Of a DNA stretch of 64,000 bases, positions 56,002 through 64,000 are shown piece by piece. Numbering within the stretch: position 1 is the first letter of the stretch; each line of letters starts with the position of its first letter. Both the position numbers and the translations under genes were made by a program. Under the pieces are notes generated by a model. It was not told the origin of the DNA. It made no database searches and was given only the letters and a program-made list of their open reading frames with translations. Source of the DNA: Calothrix sp. MO_192.B10 (GTDB lineage Bacteria; Cyanobacteriota; Cyanobacteriia; Cyanobacteriales; Nostocaceae); the NCBI GenBank assembly GCA_030065055.1, contig JASJDS010000098.1, positions 1 to 64,000 of the forward strand, given 5' to 3'.

Positions 56002-56811
56002 TTAGATGCGGTTGCCCTCATCTACTATCCGCGCCCCCAGTAAAGAGATAGCTACTAGCACTGCCATCCCACTTGCTGTAATGACGATCGCAGTTTTTTG
56101 CTGCCCTGTGATATTGCCCATCACAATCCCAATGAGCGCCCAAATAATTGCCAAACCACAATACCAATTGCCTTTACTCAAGAAAGTGACAACAGTACCG
56201 ATAATCCCTGCCACAATCACCGTCATAATGGAGAAGTTCAACTCCGATAGTCCGAAATAATCGAATCCAGAGACTTTGAGTGCTTGGGATATCACCGCAA
56301 AAGTGGCAATTGATTCCCATCCTGTGAACACACTCACAGGGAAAACAACAAACCACTTTTGGGCGGTTGTAAATGAACCATGTCGGCGTACTACTTCGAC
56401 AAAAGCGTTGCCAATCATTAACCAGACAAAGATAATTAGCACAACAGAATGCCAATTTACTCCCTGAAGTTGGTAATCAATCTCCCACAGGGTACTGCCT
56501 AAGAAAGCAGCTGCAGTAAAGAAGCCGATGCGGCGTAGAAATGGGTCGGAACGCTGACTAGGTAGGGATTGATAGACGGAATAGCCAATGCAAGTCAAAA
56601 AAATCAACAACCAGATAAAGAAGGTGTAATTAGCAGGTGTAACAGGCGTTTCGACAACATTAGAGCGTGTCCAGATCGGTTGACCGATGCCAGTGATATC
56701 TGCAAAGAAGGGTGAAATTGCCTGAGCGATCGCTAGTACGACGTTGAGGATTTGCCGTATTTGATCTCGAAATGTAGGCACAGATATGTCAGTTTCAAAA
56801 TTGACGGTCAT
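56002..56811 (-). CDS. TspO/MBR-like membrane protein, long form
   Basis: 269 residues with about eight membrane segments after a 20-residue tail. VTPANYTFFIWLLIFLTCIGY resembles the PxxYTFxIWxxIY core of TspO-related tryptophan-rich proteins, and FLGSTLWEIDYQL and FVVFPVSVFTGWESIATF are further conserved-looking parts. TspO proteins bind porphyrins, which would fit the nearby hemC; however, this is the long, uncharacterised branch and ligand binding is only inferred. The ATG ends at 56811. Confidence 0.65.
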   Translation of the reverse strand: MTVNFETDISVPTFRDQIRQILNVVLAIAQAISPFFADITGIGQPIWTRSNVVETPVTPANYTFFIWLLIFLTCIGYSVYQSLPSQRSDPFLRRIGFFTAAAFLGSTLWEIDYQLQGVNWHSVVLIIFVWLMIGNAFVEVVRRHGSFTTAQKWFVVFPVSVFTGWESIATFAVISQALKVSGFDYFGLSELNFSIMTVIVAGIIGTVVTFLSKGNWYCGLAIIWALIGIVMGNITGQQKTAIVITASGMAVLVAISLLGARIVDEGNRI

Positions 56812-56852
56812 ATTGTGTTTGAACTTTTTTACAAGTTTAGACGAGTGGACTA

Positions 56853-56882
56853 CCTACACTGACCGCAAGCCGTCAGTGTAGG
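56853..56882 (-). terminator. Strong hairpin between two minus-strand genes
   Basis: CCTACACTGAC (56853-56863) and GTCAGTGTAGG (56872-56882) form an 11-bp stem 91 bases past the stop of the VOC-like gene. The minus-strand sequence after it lacks a T run for 20 bases, so it may be a repeat instead. Confidence 0.45.
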
Positions 56883-56972
56883 CTTCCCAACTCATTGTAA
56901 ATTTTAGTCCATAGATGTAAAGTATTTGCTACTGCTTGAGGATTAAATCAAGCGATCGCCATCATTTACCTG

Positions 56973-57443
56973 CTATTTTGCCGTAAAAATAGTTGATTTT
57001 GTTGGTGATTCTAATTTTTGTTGCTTGATAAATTTCAGATACTGCTCAGACATGATCGGAGTCATTAGCTCCAACAAAAACTTGTTTTCTAACCAAAACT
57101 CAATCACTTGAAATTGACCGCGATCGCCGACTGATATCCGCCAACCTTCACGCATGGCAATTTGCTCCACCTCATACTGACTGATAGGCACAGAAATAGT
57201 TACCTGTGTAGAAGCAAATTGAGAGTGATGATGATTATACTCATAAACAACTTTTTTTTGTTTGAGCCTCATTTCAATTCCAGAGGGTAGTAACTCGATT
57301 GCTGTTCCATAGTCATCTCCTTTGAGAACAATGTAGCTACCAGGACAAATTGCAAATGGGACAACGCGCCCATGCCAAATTTCAGCGATCACTTTAGCAA
57401 CATGGAGAGGAGCATCGACAGCAATAGAAATGTGATGAAGCAT
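56973..57443 (-). CDS. VOC-like small protein, paralogue A
   Basis: 156 residues: MLHHISIAVDAPLHVAKVIAEI at the N-terminus, GSYIVLKGDDYGTAIELLPSG, VTISVPISQYEVEQIAMREGW and VIEFWLENKFLLELMTP. The beta-alpha-beta arrangement and the opening LHHISIAV recall the vicinal oxygen chelate (glyoxalase) fold, but the usual metal ligands are not obvious. About half of the residues match the next gene, 42 bases upstream of it. Function unknown. Confidence 0.75.
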   Translation of the reverse strand: MLHHISIAVDAPLHVAKVIAEIWHGRVVPFAICPGSYIVLKGDDYGTAIELLPSGIEMRLKQKKVVYEYNHHHSQFASTQVTISVPISQYEVEQIAMREGWRISVGDRGQFQVIEFWLENKFLLELMTPIMSEQYLKFIKQQKLESPTKSTIFTAK

Positions 57444-57484
57444 AAGACATTGACCTAATATTAATAATTTAAAATTCCCAATTT

Positions 57485-58006
57485 TTAAAAGCCAAACTTG
57501 ATGCTGGAAAAACTAGATGCGATCGCCTGAATTTTTCTCAATCCACCCATGATTAATGCTAAAACCATAAACTCTTGGGGAGTCATAGATTTAACATATT
57601 GAGGAACTGTTGCAGGTAAGATTAGCTCTAATAAGAATTTGTTTTCTAACCAGAACTCAATTAACTTGAAGCGACCCCGATTACCTACTGCCATATGCCA
57701 GCCTTCTCTCTGGGCAATTTTCTCAATCTCAGGTTGCGTCAATGGCACAGAAATCGCTAAATGTACCGGGGAGAACTCAGAGTAATTGGGATTATATTGG
57801 TACTCAAATTTATCTCGACTTTGTCCTACTATAACTTCATTTCCTGCCGGGGATAAAACTATTGCTGAACCATATTCATCGTTGACTAAAACAGTATAAC
57901 TATAGGGATACTCACTACCTCGTAAAATACTGCCATGTAAAATCTCCGCTAAAACATTAGCAACATGAAGAGGATGCTCAACAGGAATAGAAATGCGATG
58001 CAGCAT
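57485..58006 (-). CDS. VOC-like small protein, paralogue B
   Basis: 173 residues from the ATG ending at 58006 (MLHRISIPVEHPL), the point that aligns with paralogue A; the frame is open 22 codons further. It shares HPLHVANVLAEILHG, SYTVLVNDEYGSAIVLSPAG, HLAISVPLTQPEIEKIAQREGW and LIEFWLENKFLLELILP with A, plus an extra C-terminal tail of about 25 residues (MVLALIMGGLRKIQAIASSF), partly hydrophobic. The tandem pair on the minus strand is a local duplication. Function unknown. Confidence 0.75.
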   Translation of the reverse strand: MLHRISIPVEHPLHVANVLAEILHGSILRGSEYPYSYTVLVNDEYGSAIVLSPAGNEVIVGQSRDKFEYQYNPNYSEFSPVHLAISVPLTQPEIEKIAQREGWHMAVGNRGRFKLIEFWLENKFLLELILPATVPQYVKSMTPQEFMVLALIMGGLRKIQAIASSFSSIKFGF

Positions 58007-58254
58007 AAAAGATTTACCTTTTGTTGAAGAATGAAGAGGTGAAAATAGCAAAATGTTGTTATTTACTAACAATAATTAAACCTTGTCTAAATTGATAATT
58101 TTAGTTTTTTTCTGTTGCAATGATACAAAGCTCAAGTAACTAAAATTGTGGCATCAACTGGAGGGAAAGATGTAGTTAGTGAAGGAGTTACAACAGTAGA
58201 GATAACCTTTCAACTATTCCTATGACTAAATCTGTGCATATCTAAATAGGATTC

Positions 58255-59082
58255 CTAATTACTGTTTACACAAGTGATAAACTCCATTTTGACAGTTTTA
58301 TCTGCGGCTAATTTTCTCGGTAAAGTAATAATTGGCAACGAAAAAACAAAGCTGGTAAGATGGTAAACGATAGGGCCATAAGCTTCCCGGAGCATTGTTC
58401 TTAATAAAGAGTAATTAGTCCGCTTACCCCAATCAAAAGTTCTGATGATTGTCTCCTCAGTTACGTCTAACTCACTTACAACTTGCAATCCAGCATCTTT
58501 AAACATTTGATAATGCTCATTAATGCCGGTCATGTATTTACTTTCAAAAAACACTGCCGCTAACTGACGCACCAAGCAAGAACATGACTCTAATAAGTAG
58601 TCTGCAATTGCTAAATAACAGTTTGGCTTCAAAACTCTTTGAATTTCCTTAAACACAGACTGCTTATCTTGAATGTGATAAATTGACTCCACGGCGATGA
58701 CATGATCAAAAAAATCAGATGCAAAACTCATGTTGACGGCATCCATCTGATGTACTTCAATGAGATTTTCCAAGTTGGCATTTTGGACAGATTTTCTGGC
58801 TCTGAGAACATTATCTGCCACCAAATCAATCGCATGGACATGACAGCCAAAAGTCTTAGCCAACCATATTGCACCTGCTCCGCCTCCGCATCCTAAATCT
58901 AGAACAATATCGCCTGTTTTGATGGATAGAGTCTTTGTCAGTTCTTGCAAGTAACGGACATGAGCTATATCTAATCTATCTTCCTGCATATCTTCTGCCC
59001 AATAGCCTTGATGAAAGTGACTACTTTCTTCTTGAAAAACTGAGTAGAGTGTTGTAGTTGATTGATGATTGGTAGTAGTCAT
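58255..59082 (-). CDS. SAM-dependent methyltransferase (class I)
   Basis: 275 residues. The SAM motif VLDLGCGGGAGAIWLAK (about residues 60-76), HAIDLVADNVLRAR, MDAVNMSFASDFFDHVIAVES and an E-rich post II region are typical of small-molecule C-, N- or O-methyltransferases of the UbiE/sarcosine type. YHIQDKQSVFKEIQRVLKPN also fits. The C-terminal part (about 200-265) is hydrophobic. The gene starts ten bases behind hemC on the same strand, so it is very likely co-transcribed with it; a tetrapyrrole or other natural product is a possible substrate, not shown. Confidence 0.9.
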   Translation of the reverse strand: MTTTNHQSTTTLYSVFQEESSHFHQGYWAEDMQEDRLDIAHVRYLQELTKTLSIKTGDIVLDLGCGGGAGAIWLAKTFGCHVHAIDLVADNVLRARKSVQNANLENLIEVHQMDAVNMSFASDFFDHVIAVESIYHIQDKQSVFKEIQRVLKPNCYLAIADYLLESCSCLVRQLAAVFFESKYMTGINEHYQMFKDAGLQVVSELDVTEETIIRTFDWGKRTNYSLLRTMLREAYGPIVYHLTSFVFSLPIITLPRKLAADKTVKMEFITCVNSN

Positions 59083-59092
59083 TGTCTTTATC

Positions 59093-60052
59093 CTAGTTAT
59101 ATTGTTCAGCTTTAATTTGATTCAAAATTTCCTGTGCGCCCTGTTGGCGTAAATTTTCAGCCAGTTGAATACCTAAAGATTCTGCTTCGCTAGATTTACC
59201 ACTGATACTCTCTTTAATGAAATGTTTGCCATCCAAACTGGCGACTAATCCGATTAAAGTCAAAGTATCTGCTTCTAGTTGGGTATGAACACCAATTGGT
59301 ACTTGACAACCACCTTCTAGTTCCCGCAAAAAAGCACGTTCAGCTATAATGCGATCGCAAGTTGGTTGATGTTCGAGTAACTTCAGAAGTGAAAGTACGG
59401 GGAGGTTATCATGACGACATTCAATTCCCAAAGCAGCTTGTCCGACAGCGTAAAGACAAATATCAGGTGGTAATACTTGATGAATGCGATCAACCATTCC
59501 CAATCGCTGTAAGCCTGCTACAGCTAAAATGAGTGCATCATATTCGCCACTATCTAACTTTGCCAGACGTGTGTTCACGTTTCCTCGCACATCTTTAAAT
59601 ACCAATTGGGGAAAGTGATGACGCAACTGTGCCAGTCGCCGTAGAGAAGAAGTACCAACTACTGCACCTGCTGGTAAGGTATCAATTTGCTGATCTTGAT
59701 GTTTTTCATGCACAACTAAGGCATCTGCTGGATTTTCTCGTTTGGTGACAGCAGCTAAGATTAATCCTTCGGGAAGACAAGTTGGTAAATCTTTGAGAGA
59801 GTGAACCGCAAAGTCAATTTCGCGGTTGAGCATTGCCAATTCCAGTTCTTTAGTGAAGAGTCCTTTATCACCGATTTTAGCTAATGCCACATCCAAGATG
59901 TTATCTCCTTGAGTGGATATGGTATGAACTTCAAAAGTAATATCAGGAAATTGGTTTTGGAGTCGGTCTTTTACCCAATGAGTTTGGACAAGAGCAAGTT
60001 GACTTTTCCGAGAGCCAATACGGATGGTATGAGGAAAACTGTAATTCTCCAT
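59093..60052 (-). CDS. hemC: Hydroxymethylbilane synthase
   Basis: Joins four porphobilinogens into hydroxymethylbilane, on the way to heme, chlorophyll and bilins. 319 residues: [69 protein letters not shown] and [10 protein letters not shown], whose Cys carries the dipyrromethane cofactor. All catalytic Arg and Asp residues are present. By memory it is more diverged from Anabaena HemC than I would expect of a housekeeping copy in Nostocales. It is followed after ten bases by a methyltransferase, an unusual partner; it may be a second copy. Confidence 0.95.
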   Translation of the reverse strand: MENYSFPHTIRIGSRKSQLALVQTHWVKDRLQNQFPDITFEVHTISTQGDNILDVALAKIGDKGLFTKELELAMLNREIDFAVHSLKDLPTCLPEGLILAAVTKRENPADALVVHEKHQDQQIDTLPAGAVVGTSSLRRLAQLRHHFPQLVFKDVRGNVNTRLAKLDSGEYDALILAVAGLQRLGMVDRIHQVLPPDICLYAVGQAALGIECRHDNLPVLSLLKLLEHQPTCDRIIAERAFLRELEGGCQVPIGVHTQLEADTLTLIGLVASLDGKHFIKESISGKSSEAESLGIQLAENLRQQGAQEILNQIKAEQYN

Positions 60053-60265
60053 AGGTTTTTCCTTAATTTCAACAATTATTTCTCAAATCCAGTAACAGAT
60101 ACCAAACCATTAAGGAACGTGGATTTATTAACTTACAATTCTTGTTCATCAGCTAACCTGGTATTTAAAAGTCTTTAAACCAAGTTTTGCACTTTATTTA
60201 ATCCACATTTCTAAGTAGTTACGCAGAGACAGGGAACTCTTAACAGGAAAATAATGTATGTAGAA

Positions 60266-61489
60266 CTACGCATGACGTGAACTTGCTCCACTGGCAGCAA
60301 ACAATGCAGCAACTACCAGACAAATTGCACTACTCCAATAGGGAGTGTTTGCACCAAAGTAATCGAAGGTAAAACCTGCCCAAACTGGGCCAAAGATGAG
60401 TGCTAGGCTACTGATTGCTTGGGCTGCTCCTAGAACTGCTCCTTGCTGATGCCAAGAAGCTTGTTTTGAGATAGTACCAGTCATTGTGGGAATGGCAATA
60501 CCACTACCAACTGAAAGTAAAGTAATGGCCAAATAAAGCATTGATACATTCACAGCTAATGCCACAGTCGCATAACCTACAGCCATAGATGCCAAACCTA
60601 CAATGATCAGTCTTTGTTCATCAAATCGCTGAACTAAACGACGAGTAATTAATCCTTGCATGAAGATAGCAACTATCCCAATGTAAGCAAATATTCCGCC
60701 GTTTTGTTGAGGACCTAAACCAAAGCGCACAAACGTGAAGAGGGCAAAATTAGTTTGTAACGCGCTAAAAGCAAAGTTTTGGGCAAAGTTCGCCAGCAAA
60801 AACTGACGCAAGGCTGGACGTTGTAATCCTTCTCGAATTTGCCTGAAGGGATTTAGTTGTTGGAGAGCGATCGCACCTTTTAGCCGTCTTTCTCGTGGCA
60901 GTGATTCTGGTAAGATAAAAAACCCCCAAATGGCACTAAACAATGACAAACTACCTGCTACAAAAGCTGGAGCTTGCAGACTCATCTGACTGAGCCAACC
61001 GCCCAAAGCGGGGCCAATCACAAACCCGATACCAAAGGCAGCCCCAATCAAAGCAAAGTTTTTAGCTCGGTTTTCAGGAGAACTCACATCAGCGATATAA
61101 GCTTGAGCAACGGCAATATTTCCCCCAGTCATACCATCGAATAAGCGAGCAGCAAACAACAGCCACAGAGCATTAGCAAATCCAAATACGAGGTCTGCTA
61201 GCCCTGTGCCAATCACACTGATGAGTAAAACCAGTCTTCGTCCATAGCGATCAGACAAAAGCCCTAATGCCGGAGCTGCAATGAATTGAGCAAAGTAAAA
61301 GCACAACCCAAGAAGTCCCACAATTAGTGCATCCTGATTGAACTGTCCAACTAAAAAGGGAATAATTGGCACGAGAATGCCTGCCCCCAAGAAATCCAAA
61401 AGAACAGTAATGAAGATAAATGCGATCGCCTTGCGGTCTACTGTCGGCTGATGATTAGACGACAGTGGTAATTGCTTGGATTTGTGCAT
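60266..61489 (-). CDS. MFS exporter (TetA/DHA1-like)
   Basis: 407 residues with 12 predicted membrane helices. The loop 2-3 signature GLLSDRYGRRLVLL and the helix 5 motif GAAFGIGFVIGPALGG identify a drug:proton antiporter of the DHA1 group. The tail NxxG-type helices of TetA are also seen. It probably exports a small molecule, perhaps a product of the neighbouring enzymes, but could be a general efflux pump. The ATG ends at 61489. It lies on the same strand as hemC with about 200 bases between. Confidence 0.9.
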   Translation of the reverse strand: MHKSKQLPLSSNHQPTVDRKAIAFIFITVLLDFLGAGILVPIIPFLVGQFNQDALIVGLLGLCFYFAQFIAAPALGLLSDRYGRRLVLLISVIGTGLADLVFGFANALWLLFAARLFDGMTGGNIAVAQAYIADVSSPENRAKNFALIGAAFGIGFVIGPALGGWLSQMSLQAPAFVAGSLSLFSAIWGFFILPESLPRERRLKGAIALQQLNPFRQIREGLQRPALRQFLLANFAQNFAFSALQTNFALFTFVRFGLGPQQNGGIFAYIGIVAIFMQGLITRRLVQRFDEQRLIIVGLASMAVGYATVALAVNVSMLYLAITLLSVGSGIAIPTMTGTISKQASWHQQGAVLGAAQAISSLALIFGPVWAGFTFDYFGANTPYWSSAICLVVAALFAASGASSRHA

Positions 61490-61809
61490 AACGTTTTTCT
61501 AAAATAAATCCCTACCTGATCGCATGAAAAAGCCCTGCCTTGGAAAAGGAGGGAATCAGACCCTGGCATTGCTCACTGATTGAAAATAGATGCTAGAACA
61601 CCGATTCATTAATAAAATACAAGACTGAAAAACCCTGTTTTAAGTTTTTTTACAACGAATTTTTCGTTGTTTCAGCCGCAGTAAAACCAAGTTTTGGTCA
61701 TGATTCTGAATACTGAATAGGTGTTCTATGAAGAGCGTAGGCAGAGGGAGAAAATACCCTACTCAGAACCGGTTAAACACCCCGCTTCTGCTAACAGTAG
61801 TTTTTCAAA
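61490..61809. other. Gene-free spacer with hairpin
   Basis: ACAACGAA (61652-61659) and TTCGTTGT (61663-61670) form a small stem. Otherwise nothing is seen; the MFS promoter should be here. Confidence 0.5.
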
Positions 61810-62823
61810 CTAGCTAGGAGAGATACCAACAAAAAAGTCAGTACTGCTTACATCTGGTTTATTAGATAGGTTGGCAAATAAGATTTGGCTTGCTCCCCCT
61901 ACACCATCAGCATCAAAATACAAGTTACCGTTGTCGATGTTATAAATTAATCTCTGACTAGAAGTAACTGCTGCCGAACCAAGTACAAACTGTTCTTCTG
62001 CAAGGGGAGTTAGACCTTCTTTGGATGTGAGTTCATCACCGAAAAATGTCGGAGCGAGGATAATGATATCTCGTTGATTATCAGTGTTTTCAGCACCCAA
62101 AAAACCGAAATCTGTAATGATGTCAACGCCTTCGTTGGGATTATCAAAAATAAATGAATCACCACCACTACCACCTTTGAGAATATCTTTGCCTGCACCA
62201 CCATTGATTAGGTCATCGCCACCTTCACCAATAATATTGTCGTCGCCATTGTTACCAAAAAGCAAGTCACCGTCTTCGTTACCACTGATAAAGTCTTGAC
62301 CATCACCACCATTTAACACATCAACCCCGATGTTACCAATGAGGCGATCATTACCTTCATCACCGTACATAACGTCAATAAATATACCACCAACTATGAC
62401 ATCATCACCAGTACCACCGCTTAATATGTTAATATCATCGCTCCCATTGCCCCCATTGATGTAGTCGTTACCAGCATCACCATAGACTACATCGTTACCA
62501 TTGCCACCGTTAATAAAATCGTTACCATTGCCACCGTTAATAAAATCGTTACCATTGCCACCATACAAAACATCTCTGTCATCGCCTGCATCTAGAACAT
62601 CGTCACCCTCGCCACCATCCATATAGGATTCGCCTACGGCGTTAATGAGAGTATCATTCCCAGCACCTCCGATCAAACCATCATCACCATCAGAAGAATC
62701 TAAAACATCATTACCTTCTTTGCCATATATAGTATCGTTACCAGAGTAACCAAATAAAATATCATCTTCTGAAGTTCCTAAAAGAATATCGCTGACACCA
62801 GGAAGACCAATAATAGTAGCCAT
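61810..62823 (-). CDS. RTX-type calcium-binding repeat protein
   Basis: 337 residues built of about 20 nonapeptides GGxGxDxUx (e.g. YGGNGNDFINGGNGNDF), which bind calcium as a beta-roll, from residue 12 to about 230. A conserved C-terminal region follows (DIITDFGF, FDNPNEGVDIITDF, YNIDNGNLYFDADGVGG) that serves as a type I secretion signal in such proteins. There is no catalytic domain and no N-terminal signal. AGGAGAAAG precedes the ATG ending at 62823. Two adjoining repeats encode FINGGNGND identically (62500-62560), a recent duplication. A surface or S-layer-like role is likely. Confidence 0.92.
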   Translation of the reverse strand: MATIIGLPGVSDILLGTSEDDILFGYSGNDTIYGKEGNDVLDSSDGDDGLIGGAGNDTLINAVGESYMDGGEGDDVLDAGDDRDVLYGGNGNDFINGGNGNDFINGGNGNDVVYGDAGNDYINGGNGSDDINILSGGTGDDVIVGGIFIDVMYGDEGNDRLIGNIGVDVLNGGDGQDFISGNEDGDLLFGNNGDDNIIGEGGDDLINGGAGKDILKGGSGGDSFIFDNPNEGVDIITDFGFLGAENTDNQRDIIILAPTFFGDELTSKEGLTPLAEEQFVLGSAAVTSSQRLIYNIDNGNLYFDADGVGGASQILFANLSNKPDVSSTDFFVGISPS

Positions 62824-62909
62824 GTTACTTTCTCCTTGTTTGGTTCAATTTTTGAGCTAAAAATGCATGAATGCAGTCGATAATGATAGATAAATTGAGT
62901 AGATATCAA

Positions 62910-64000
62910 TCACCATTGATAGTTAGAGTTATTAAAACTCTCACTAATTTGTTTAACTTCTGTCATCACTTCACCGATTCTTTCTTGAAAGAAACTTACA
63001 TCAGATTCATTTATGAGCAGATTACTGCAAAATCTAGATATCGGCGAAAATTGAATACCGTAATCTCTACAAACCTTGGCAATTAATATGTCTTGAAACA
63101 TGGAATTATTTTCATAATCTCCAGGATGACTCATGGGATGTGACTGAGAATGAAAAACTAACACATTAGGCGCTCCTTGAATCACCATTGGTATTCCTAC
63201 ACTGTTGGCTGCTTCTACGAGATAATGACCTATTTGATTCAAGAAGCCATTCATTCTCTCATAGCAAGAACTATCCTTTTCTAGGATTTCAATAGTTGCT
63301 AAAACGGCAGCTAATCCTAGGGGATAACCATTGAATGTACCAGCGTGAATAACTCTTTGATCTGTATAGAGTTGCATAATTTCTTTCTTGCCAACAATGG
63401 CTGAGACTGGTAATGCCCCTCCAGCCATAGCTTTAGCAAAAACTGTAATATCGGGTGTAACGCCTAACAAAGACTGTGCCCCACCAAGAGCGACTCTAAA
63501 TCCAGTAATGACTTCATCAAATATCAGAACTACATGATGAAGATTACAAAGTTCTCTCACCTTTTCCAAATATCCTGGGTTTGGAAATATACCACCTCCA
63601 TTGATACAGATAGGCTCCATAATTACAGAGCCAATTTCGTTACCTTGCTCTTGCAACAGTTGTTCTAAAGCCTCAATATTATTCCAGGGAATCAGAAAAG
63701 ATTGATCCTGAAAAATGCCAGGGGCGCGTCCTTCAGTCCCTAGAAGATCCCCTTCATAATCAATAGGGACAGGATGATCAGGGGATGCTTGTCTACCTCC
63801 CATAATATTGTCTGCATTACCGTGAAAATGACCCTCAAATCGAATAAATTTTGGCTTCTGGGTATAAGCTCTGGCAAGTCTAATCGCATTCTGCACAGAT
63901 TCGGTGCCACTCAAACCAAATCGCACCATTTCAGCACTAGGAACATGATGAATAATCCGTTCACAAACAGATTCTTCTAGATCACATTGATCAACGGAAA
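62910..64000 (-). CDS. Class III aminotransferase, GSA-aminomutase-like (partial)
   Basis: The 5' end lies beyond the window; the open frame runs to the edge (…SVDQCDLEESVCERIIHHVPSAEMVRFG). It is related to glutamate-1-semialdehyde aminomutase: VRFGLSGTESVQNAIRLARA, RFEGHFHGNAD, IFDEVITGFR, the PLP Lys in TVFAKAMAGGALPVSA and HAGTFNGYPLGLAA. It is not the standard HemL: the segment DYEGDLLGTEGRAPGIF and the AKAMAGG context are those of aminotransferases in natural-product pathways, such as stand-alone or PKS/NRPS-embedded AMT domains. Whether the missing part fuses to such a module cannot be seen. Confidence 0.85.
   Translation of the reverse strand, partial: SVDQCDLEESVCERIIHHVPSAEMVRFGLSGTESVQNAIRLARAYTQKPKFIRFEGHFHGNADNIMGGRQASPDHPVPIDYEGDLLGTEGRAPGIFQDQSFLIPWNNIEALEQLLQEQGNEIGSVIMEPICINGGGIFPNPGYLEKVRELCNLHHVVLIFDEVITGFRVALGGAQSLLGVTPDITVFAKAMAGGALPVSAIVGKKEIMQLYTDQRVIHAGTFNGYPLGLAAVLATIEILEKDSSCYERMNGFLNQIGHYLVEAANSVGIPMVIQGAPNVLVFHSQSHPMSHPGDYENNSMFQDILIAKVCRDYGIQFSPISRFCSNLLINESDVSFFQERIGEVMTEVKQISESFNNSNYQW

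Overview
The window is chromosomal DNA of a cyanobacterium, most likely a filamentous, Nostocales-like one. It carries housekeeping photosynthesis genes (petH, prk, psbU, petN, btpA), many GCGATCGC (HIP1) sites, several families found only in cyanobacteria (CAAD protein, DUF3120, a PDZ/radical-SAM DUF512 protein, an NblB-like HEAT protein), and a dense load of short dispersed repeats and fold-back elements of the kind common in large Nostocales genomes. I saw no rRNA or tRNA gene and no CRISPR array.

Layout. 0-5.2 kb: the right end of a probable IS200/IS605-type element abuts a CAAD (CurT-like) gene; then, on the minus strand, a membrane-anchored SLH protein, homoserine dehydrogenase and petH, whose internal start for a short FNR form is visible. 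5.2-9.2 kb: a long gene-free stretch, then prk and metK (TTG start set by a strong Shine-Dalgarno). 9.7-16 kb: a hybrid histidine-kinase-type sensor without receiver, an inositol-monophosphatase family enzyme and the rimO-crhR pair. 16.8-21.3 kb: btpA, a VKOR-thioredoxin fusion and a CHASE2-PAS-GGDEF cyclase. 22-29.5 kb: a small secreted protein, nadB, psbU, DUF3120, uppP and the DUF512 protein, separated by repeats and one MITE with a clear target duplication. 29.6-37.3 kb: a GHL10-type glycosidase, metH (with a genomic repeat captured in its reading frame) and a higBA toxin-antitoxin pair. 37.7-44.1 kb: YjbQ, an aminotransferase, an arginine-rich secreted Cys-pair repeat protein, a DEDDh exonuclease, petN with a tiny membrane-protein gene behind it, a CBS protein and an nblB homologue.

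44.6-51 kb is a surface-sugar cluster: an rfbF-like cytidylyltransferase, an epimerase and three TylC3/CloU-type C-methyltransferases, apparently for a branched deoxysugar. 51-56 kb holds a Tat-type Rieske protein, a decayed IS6-family transposase relic and a large STAND NTPase with pentapeptides and 14 WD40 repeats. 56-64 kb, all on the minus strand, has a TspO-like membrane protein, two tandem VOC-like paralogues, a methyltransferase, hemC, an MFS exporter, an RTX protein and a class III (GSA-aminomutase-like) aminotransferase running off the right edge. The last group may be the start of a specialised-metabolite locus that borrows tetrapyrrole-type enzymes; this is inference and depends on sequence beyond the window.

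Four candidates deserve attention: the 53-aa membrane protein behind petN, the Arg-rich CX12C-repeat secreted protein, the captured repeat in metH, and the hemC/aminotransferase region at the right edge.
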